From contig CAYQAE010000024.1 in assembly GCA_964415445.1 (NCBI GenBank), positions 13,576-22,800 on the forward strand: a DNA stretch of 9,225 bases. Direction: 5' to 3'. Each line of letters begins with the position of its first letter. The stretch's first letter is position 1. Below the pieces are notes generated by a model. It did not search any database, was not told where the DNA came from, and saw only the letters and a list, made by a program, of their open reading frames with translations. The stretch is from CAYQAE01 sp964415445 [NCBI: uncultured archaeon]. Lineage in GTDB: Archaea > CAYQAE01. Below, in pieces: positions 6,707 through 9,225 of the stretch. The translations under genes and the position numbers were made by a program.

Positions 6707-6910
6707 ATGGATGATATTGAAAAAGCTAAAAGAGCAATGGTAATTTTTATAGGAGTTGTAATAGGAGGACTATCAATCTTTTTATTTGATATAGATATAT
6801 CCTTAAAAATTATGATTCCTTTATTTATTAGCTTAGGTGTGACTTTTCTTCTTTTTGTAATTTTTTGTGATTGGAGATATGAGATAAGAAAATTTAATGA
6901 AAACAATTAA
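6707..6910 (+). CDS. Small two-helix membrane protein, unknown function
   Basis: A 67-residue protein I do not recognise. It has a charged N-terminus (MDDIEKAKR), hydrophobic helices at about 9-28 and 32-54 joined by a short acidic loop (DID), and a charged tail (DWRYEIRKFNENN). By the positive-inside rule both ends are probably cytoplasmic. ATG 6707 is chosen over an in-frame GTG at 6698 because that GTG is part of the ribosome site GGTG (6697-6700), six bases before the ATG. The gene begins 19 bases after tRNA-His with no promoter between them, so it may be read from the tRNA promoter. An overlapping reverse frame is only a shadow of this gene and the tRNA. Confidence 0.75.
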   Translation: MDDIEKAKRAMVIFIGVVIGGLSIFLFDIDISLKIMIPLFISLGVTFLLFVIFCDWRYEIRKFNENN

Positions 6911-6943
6911 TTGAACATTATATATATTATTTATATATAATAA

Positions 6944-6991
6944 TTGTAAAAGATTTATAACATATAGTTGTAAAAAAACGTTAGATTTATA
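6944..6991 (+). repeat. Imperfect tandem promoter-like repeat
   Basis: TTGTAAAA followed by AGATTTATA occurs twice: at 6944-6959, where the two halves share one A, and at 6968-6991, where extra bases separate the halves. Each copy ends in a TATA-like element. It lies in the 159-base gap before the DUF2095-like gene. Confidence 0.6.
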
Positions 6992-6993
6992 TA
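6986..6993 (+). promoter_or_regulatory. TATA box of the DUF2095-like gene
   Basis: TTTATATA is centred near 6990, predicting a start near 7016 and a leader of about 54 bases. Other TATA-like strings at 6930-6941 and 6954-6960 could act as alternative promoters. Confidence 0.5.
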
Positions 6994-7023
6994 GTAGGTA
7001 GTTTTATGTATTAAGTAATAAAG

Positions 7024-7043
7024 ACACAATAACGGACTTGTGT
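7024..7043 (+). promoter_or_regulatory. Leader hairpin before the DUF2095-like gene
   Basis: ACACAA (7024-7029) pairs perfectly with TTGTGT (7038-7043) around an eight-base loop, TAACGGAC. The hairpin would sit near the 5' end of the predicted leader and ends 8 bases before the strong ribosome site GAGGAGGTG (7052-7060). It could protect the message or help present the ribosome site. It matches no riboswitch class I know. Confidence 0.4.
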
Positions 7044-7069
7044 TAAAAAATGAGGAGGTGTGGCATACA

Positions 7070-7396
7070 ATGGCCAGATTAAAAAATAAATTGGATGTAC
7101 AATTGTATACAGAAAGTGATTTAGATAAGTTACCTGATTCAGGATCAAATGGAGGATCAAATCCAGATATAAATTATGATTATTCCTTTTTAGGGTACAC
7201 ACCTTCTGCAGTAGATTACATAAGAAGATGTAGAACTAAAAAAGAAGCCTTTGAGATTCTAGATTACTTGAAAAAAAGGGACGAGATATCTAAGGATGAA
7301 TACAAAGAAATGATCGACAGAGTAAAAAAAGAGGGTCTAAGTAGCTTTGGAACCATAAAAGATGTTGGTTTTTATGGAAACGAAGTTATAAGATAA
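7070..7396 (+). CDS. DUF2095-like conserved archaeal protein
   Basis: A 108-residue soluble protein. The first 38 residues are polar with a Gly/Ser/Asn-rich stretch (24-31) and look flexible. The folded part begins at YSFLGYTPSAVDYIRRCRT (38-56) and continues as EAFEILDYLKKRDEISKDEYKEM and KKEGLSSFG to a short aromatic end. I recall this GYTPxxxDYIRRC...EISxEE...LxSFG layout from archaeal DUF2095 proteins, whose function is unknown; the match is from memory. ATG 7070 is chosen over an in-frame GTG at 7040 because a near-perfect Shine-Dalgarno sequence, GAGGAGGTG, ends nine bases before it; it is by far the strongest in the window and suggests high expression. The long leader with a hairpin is also unusual among its short-leader neighbours. 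Confidence 0.82.
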   Translation: MARLKNKLDVQLYTESDLDKLPDSGSNGGSNPDINYDYSFLGYTPSAVDYIRRCRTKKEAFEILDYLKKRDEISKDEYKEMIDRVKKEGLSSFGTIKDVGFYGNEVIR

Positions 7397-7397
7397 A

Positions 7398-7411
7398 TTT
7401 TTTTTCTTTTT
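7398..7411 (+). terminator. T-run terminator after the DUF2095-like gene
   Basis: Eight T, one C and five T begin two bases after the stop codon, a typical archaeal termination signal with no hairpin. Confidence 0.55.
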
Positions 7412-7420
7412 AAAATATTT
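7411..7420 (+). promoter_or_regulatory. Possible TATA box for the gene at 7438
   Basis: TAAAATATTT is centred about 23 bases before ATG 7438, and no ribosome site precedes that ATG, so a leaderless message is likely. The stretch is very AT-rich, which makes the exact box uncertain. Confidence 0.35.
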
Positions 7421-7437
7421 TTATTTAGTTTTAAATT

Positions 7438-7575
7438 ATGAAAGTTAAAGTAGTTTGCACAAAATGTAGTAGTCATATTTTGCATGATATTTCTCTAAAA
7501 GTAGAGGAGGGAGATTTTATATTTATTAGGTGTAGTTGTGGGTCTCGAGAGGGCATGATAGTTTCAGACAGGTGA
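7438..7575 (+). CDS. Small cysteine-pair protein, probable zinc ribbon
   Basis: A 45-residue protein below usual ORF cut-offs. It has CTKC at residues 7-10 and CSCG at 32-35, separated by a strand-like stretch (HILHDISLKVEEGDFIFIR), the layout of a small rubredoxin-like zinc ribbon with four cysteine ligands. The opening KVKVVCTKC and the GDFIFIRCSCG segment look like authentic ribbon knuckles. No Shine-Dalgarno sequence is present, but a TATA-like box sits at the distance expected for a leaderless transcript. It ends in a 12-base tail-to-tail overlap with the small gene on the other strand. Function unknown; protein or nucleic-acid contact is the usual role of such ribbons. Confidence 0.65.
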   Translation: MKVKVVCTKCSSHILHDISLKVEEGDFIFIRCSCGSREGMIVSDR

Positions 7576-7752
7576 TTTAACTAAATTTTGGCTATATAGA
7601 ATTGAATGAATTTTTCCCATTGGGGCATTGAAACATTTTCTACAAATTGTTATTGAAGCTTGTTCAAAATAATCTAAATTTTTCACACAAAAGTCTTCTA
7701 AAGTTGTTTGATTTTTTTCTACTTCTCTGTTGCAGATTTCACATAATACCAT
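7564..7752 (-). CDS. Small cysteine-pair protein, probable zinc-binding
   Basis: A 62-residue protein with CEIC at 4-7 and CRKC at 37-40, a likely single zinc site, plus another Cys at 22. The region between them (TTLEDFCVKNLDYFEQASITI) is probably helical. ATG 7752 is preferred to an in-frame GTG at 7761 because that GTG belongs to the ribosome-site-like GTGATC just before the ATG. A TATA-like box (CAAATATAAATC on this strand, 7782-7793) predicts a start near 7760 and a very short leader. The last 12 bases overlap the end of the plus-strand cysteine protein. I do not recognise the family; the CxxC pairs, the start signals and the lack of a better reading on the other strand here support it. 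Confidence 0.65.
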   Translation of the reverse strand: MVLCEICNREVEKNQTTLEDFCVKNLDYFEQASITICRKCFNAPMGKIHSILYSQNLVKSPV

Positions 7753-7781
7753 TTTGATCACAAAATAGCATAGTATTTTTT

Positions 7782-7793
7782 GATTTATATTTG
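7782..7793 (-). promoter_or_regulatory. Possible TATA box for the gene at 7752
   Basis: On the minus strand this reads CAAATATAAATC, centred about 35 bases before the ATG at 7752. That predicts a leader of roughly ten bases containing GTGATC. Confidence 0.4.
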
Positions 7794-7833
7794 TTTTTTA
7801 AGTGGGGGTATATTTAAAGAAAAGAAAGCTAAT

Positions 7834-7974
7834 TTAGAAAAAAACTAAGAGTATAAAACTTACTAAAAACAAAATAACATATCCTAAAGTTAATAAAATG
7901 TTTTTTGTAGTTTTTGAAAACTTTTTATACTTATTCTCATTCCAGAGATCTTTGTTGTTGCCTTTTATTTCCAT
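7834..7974 (-). CDS. Small single-helix membrane protein, unknown function
   Basis: A 46-residue frame below usual cut-offs. A polar, basic N-terminus (MEIKGNNKDLWNENKYKKFSK) is followed from about residue 26 to the end by one hydrophobic helix (ILLTLGYVILFLVSFILLVFF), so the protein would sit in the membrane with its N-terminus in the cytoplasm. It does not look like SecE or the Sec61-beta homologue. The start is preceded by GTGAACAAAA, almost the same string as before the gene at 7752 (GTGATCAAA), and by TATAAAAAA (8009-8017) about 39 bases upstream. It fills most of what would otherwise be a 310-base gap before tRNA-Gln; I see nothing else there. In such AT-rich DNA a chance frame is possible. 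Confidence 0.5.
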   Translation of the reverse strand: MEIKGNNKDLWNENKYKKFSKTTKNILLTLGYVILFLVSFILLVFF

Positions 7975-8008
7975 TTTTGTTCACAAAAATTAATTTAATA
8001 TAATTAAA

Positions 8009-8027
8009 TTTTTTATAGGAATATAAG
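8009..8027. promoter_or_regulatory. Divergent TATA-like boxes for tRNA-Gln and the 46-residue gene
   Basis: Minus strand TATAAAAAA (8009-8017) is about 39 bases before the small membrane-protein ATG. Plus strand AATATAAG (8020-8027) is about 39 bases before the first base of tRNA-Gln. Both would give leaders near 14 bases. Confidence 0.35.
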
Positions 8028-8077
8028 TTTTTTTATCAAACAAATAGCAACATTCTAAAGATAGCCCCGTGGTGTAG

Positions 8078-8108
8078 ATTGTTTGCATTAATTTGCATTC
8101 AAGCACAA
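8078..8108 (+). other. Non-canonical tRNA-Gln intron in the D-loop
   Basis: The 31-base insert lies between G15 and the base before G18-G19. A splice motif can be drawn: GTGT (8072-8075) pairs with GCAC (8103-8106, one wobble), leaving three-base bulges AGA (8076-8078) and AAT (8107-8109), each cut after its second base; TTG (8079-8081) pairs with CAA (8100-8102) inside. The outer exon-exon helix is poor, so this is a relaxed motif. The exact ends are inferred from the fold. Confidence 0.75.
8082..8099 (+). repeat. Direct repeat inside the tRNA-Gln intron
   Basis: TTTGCATT occurs at 8082-8089 and 8092-8099, separated by AA. Removing one 10-base unit would leave a 21-base intron with the same splice helices, so the intron may have grown by a local duplication. 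Confidence 0.75.
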
Positions 8109-8172
8109 TGGTCAAGCATAAAGGGTTCTGGTCCCTTTGACGTCGGTTCGACTCCGGCCGGGGCTATTATTT

Positions 8173-8514
8173 TTATGGATCAATTACTAATTTTATGCCT
8201 GCTATTGTGAGTATTATCCCTAAAAAACGTGCTAAATCTTTGGATGAAGAATTTTCATTAATCCAAGCCCCAATTATTGCACCTAAAGCTAGGCCTACCA
8301 TTAAAGTGAGGGCAACAGGCCAATTAATATTTTTGTAATAATGATGTCTAATTGCTCCCATAACAACTGCACCAAACATAGCAACTAAAGTAGTTCCGAC
8401 AGCTGTTTGCATGTTATCAAATTTATAATAATACAAAAAAGGAACTAGTAAAAATCCGCCGCCGATACCAAAAGCTCCACTTAAAATTCCAACTCCAAAA
8501 CCGATAAGAATCAA
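8173..8514 (-). CDS. Half-length TauE/SafE-family membrane transporter
   Basis: About 113 residues with four hydrophobic segments, beginning with the hallmark GFGVGILSGAFGIGGGFLLVP and AVGTTLVAMF of TauE/SafE (UPF0721) permeases, which export sulfite, sulfoacetate or similar anions. Full proteins have two such halves and about 250 residues; this ends cleanly after one half, so it is a natural half-size form that would need to pair, or one half of a split gene. The start is uncertain: TTG 8514 is the only standard start codon, but the ribosome-like AGGTGAG lies about 20 bases before it. Residues EIIDPF would precede it in frame, and ATC 8526 or ATA 8529 would sit closer to AGGTGAG. The gene follows the radical SAM gene and ends six bases from tRNA-Gln, tail-to-tail. 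Confidence 0.8.
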   Translation of the reverse strand: MILIGFGVGILSGAFGIGGGFLLVPFLYYYKFDNMQTAVGTTLVAMFGAVVMGAIRHHYYKNINWPVALTLMVGLALGAIIGAWINENSSSKDLARFLGIILTIAGIKLVIDP

Positions 8515-8536
8515 AAAGGGATCGATTATTTCTCAC

Positions 8537-9225
8537 CTAGATTAATTTTTTTAACTTGTAAAATAGATCTTTATTTAATATTTTATATAATTTTTTTGAA
8601 CTAATTGGTCTATTTAAAATAATTTTTGCAGCAATTTTATCATTAATTCCTTCTATAGATTTTAATTCTTTTATTGAACAATTATCAATATCGAATGGAT
8701 GATTTAGACAAGTTAAGGATCTTTTTCCATAATTTACTACTTTAAGATCATAAAATTTTTCTAAAGTTAATTTTTTTGGGATGTAACAAATAATAGGGTA
8801 TGTGCCAATTTGGCGACATATTGTATTATTTCCATCATATTTAATTGCCAAAACATCTTTTAGAACATTTGAAAATAGAAAGACTTTCTTAAGCATCTTT
8901 GTATCTATTTCATCTCTTATTTTATTTTTCCATTTGAAATATATATTATCTTTCAAAAAATTTTTATCTAGATCATTTTTTTTGTGAATCATAACTTTTC
9001 GAAGATTAATTCTTCGAATTAATAGATCTATATTTAGTATCTTTTTTAAAAATTCATAAGCTAATTTTAAACTATTTTCAGTCTCTCCATCCAATCCAAA
9101 AATAAAATTTAGACCAGGTAAAAATTTTGGAAGACCATTTTTGCCTCTTTCTTTCCCTATTTTATTTATTAGCTTGATTGCAAATAATGCTTCATTAGGG
9201 GTGCATTTTAAATTATTTTTTGAGA
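8537..9225 (-). CDS. Radical SAM protein with C-terminal helix-hairpin-helix (COG1031-like), 5' end outside window
   Basis: The frame stays open to the window edge, leaving about 229 C-terminal residues; the TTG at 9094 is internal, inside the motif FIFGLDGET. Visible are the end of the radical SAM barrel (LPGLNFIFGLDGETENSL, then LLIRRINLRKVM), a conserved middle (IRDEIDTKMLKKV, CRQIGTYPIICYIPKKL, NYGKRSLTCLNHPFDID) and a helix-hairpin-helix (SIKELKSIEGINDKIAAKIILNRP) near the end. This order matches the archaeal COG1031 family (MJ1487 type), radical SAM enzymes of unknown reaction whose HhH suggests a nucleic-acid partner. The Cx3Cx2C cluster motif lies outside the window, so activity cannot be judged. 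The stop is 22 bases before the TTG of the TauE gene. Confidence 0.88.
   Translation of the reverse strand, partial: SKNNLKCTPNEALFAIKLINKIGKERGKNGLPKFLPGLNFIFGLDGETENSLKLAYEFLKKILNIDLLIRRINLRKVMIHKKNDLDKNFLKDNIYFKWKNKIRDEIDTKMLKKVFLFSNVLKDVLAIKYDGNNTICRQIGTYPIICYIPKKLTLEKFYDLKVVNYGKRSLTCLNHPFDIDNCSIKELKSIEGINDKIAAKIILNRPISSKKLYKILNKDLFYKLKKLI

Larger units (their letters stand above)
8063..8166 (+). tRNA. tRNA-Gln(CTG) with a D-loop intron
   Basis: The acceptor stem AGCCCCG (8063-8069) pairs fully with CGGGGCT (8159-8165), followed by discriminator A8166; the first A-T pair is typical of archaeal tRNA-Gln. The anticodon stem is AAGGG/CCCTT (8121-8125, 8133-8137) around a seven-base loop with anticodon CTG at 8128-8130. 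The T-arm is GTCGG/CCGGC (8142-8146, 8154-8158) around TTCGACT. The D-stem GTGT/GCAT (8072-8075, 8116-8119) closes a normal loop, AGTGGTCAA, only when 31 bases are removed, giving a mature length of 73. CCA is not encoded. Five T at 8170-8174 can end the transcript. Confidence 0.92.

Noticed and set aside
6622-6906. Reverse-strand frame of 94 residues with the string RDRDSNPGG
   Set aside because: That string is the antisense of the tRNA T-arm, a common false frame; the rest is a shadow of the small membrane-protein gene at 6707.
7011-7202. Reverse-strand frame across the DUF2095-like leader and gene start
   Set aside because: It covers a promoter, hairpin and ribosome site of the plus-strand gene and has no start signal.
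8802-8987. Plus-strand frame inside the radical SAM gene
   Set aside because: It is a shadow of a well-conserved coding region on the minus strand.
9092-9094. TTG as the start of the radical SAM protein
   Set aside because: The frame continues upstream to the window edge and encodes conserved family sequence (LPGLNFIFG), so the TTG is an internal leucine codon.
1-9225. CRISPR array, insertion sequence, integrase site or phage module
   Set aside because: No spaced repeats, transposase motifs, terminal inverted repeats or tRNA-end duplications were seen.

Overview
The window is AT-rich archaeal DNA (GC near 30% by eye). The evidence is an archaeal elongation factor 1-beta gene behind an eight-cysteine zinc-finger microprotein, a ThiD-ThiN fusion, a COG1031-type radical SAM protein with a C-terminal helix-hairpin-helix, TATA boxes about 25 bp before likely transcript starts, Shine-Dalgarno cores of the GGTGAT type, and two intron-bearing tRNA genes. 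A euryarchaeal, methanogen-like lineage is plausible, but no marker here fixes the genus. Gene density is high, there are no insertion sequences, CRISPR arrays or phage genes, and composition looks even throughout.

Layout. (1) 1-2883, plus strand: the end of an FtsX-type ABC permease, its LolD/MacB-type ATPase, a TIM-barrel protein of the AP endonuclease 2/sugar isomerase superfamily that starts with TTG, and an unrecognised basic helical protein with two similar HTH-like segments. (2) 2878-5017, minus strand: thiDN followed one base later by a COG2521-like methyltransferase, which ends tail-to-tail in a 6-bp overlap with region 1. (3) 5018-5105: a compact divergent promoter. (4) 5106-6526, plus strand: zinc-finger microprotein, aEF1-beta and an ArsA/Get3 ATPase, with an ATGA overlap between the last two; this joins translation elongation to membrane-protein targeting in one unit. 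(5) 6595-6910: tRNA-His with an 18-nt intron, followed closely by a small two-helix membrane protein. (6) 6911-7396: a promoter region with tandem TATA-like repeats and a leader hairpin, then a DUF2095-like protein. (7) 7438-7974: two tiny cysteine-pair proteins that overlap at their 3' ends, and a 46-residue single-helix membrane protein. (8) 8063-8166: tRNA-Gln(CTG) whose D-loop is interrupted by a 31-nt insert that reads as a non-canonical intron. (9) 8173-9225, minus strand: a COG1031-type radical SAM protein (cut by the window edge) followed by a half-length TauE/SafE transporter whose start codon is in doubt.

Three small genes (5106-5276, 7438-7575, 7834-7974) encode fewer than 60 residues and were found by reading the frames directly. 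I found no clear new multi-gene system. The strongest unusual signals are the D-loop tRNA intron with its internal direct repeat, the unrecognised double-HTH-like protein, and the start of the half-size TauE gene.
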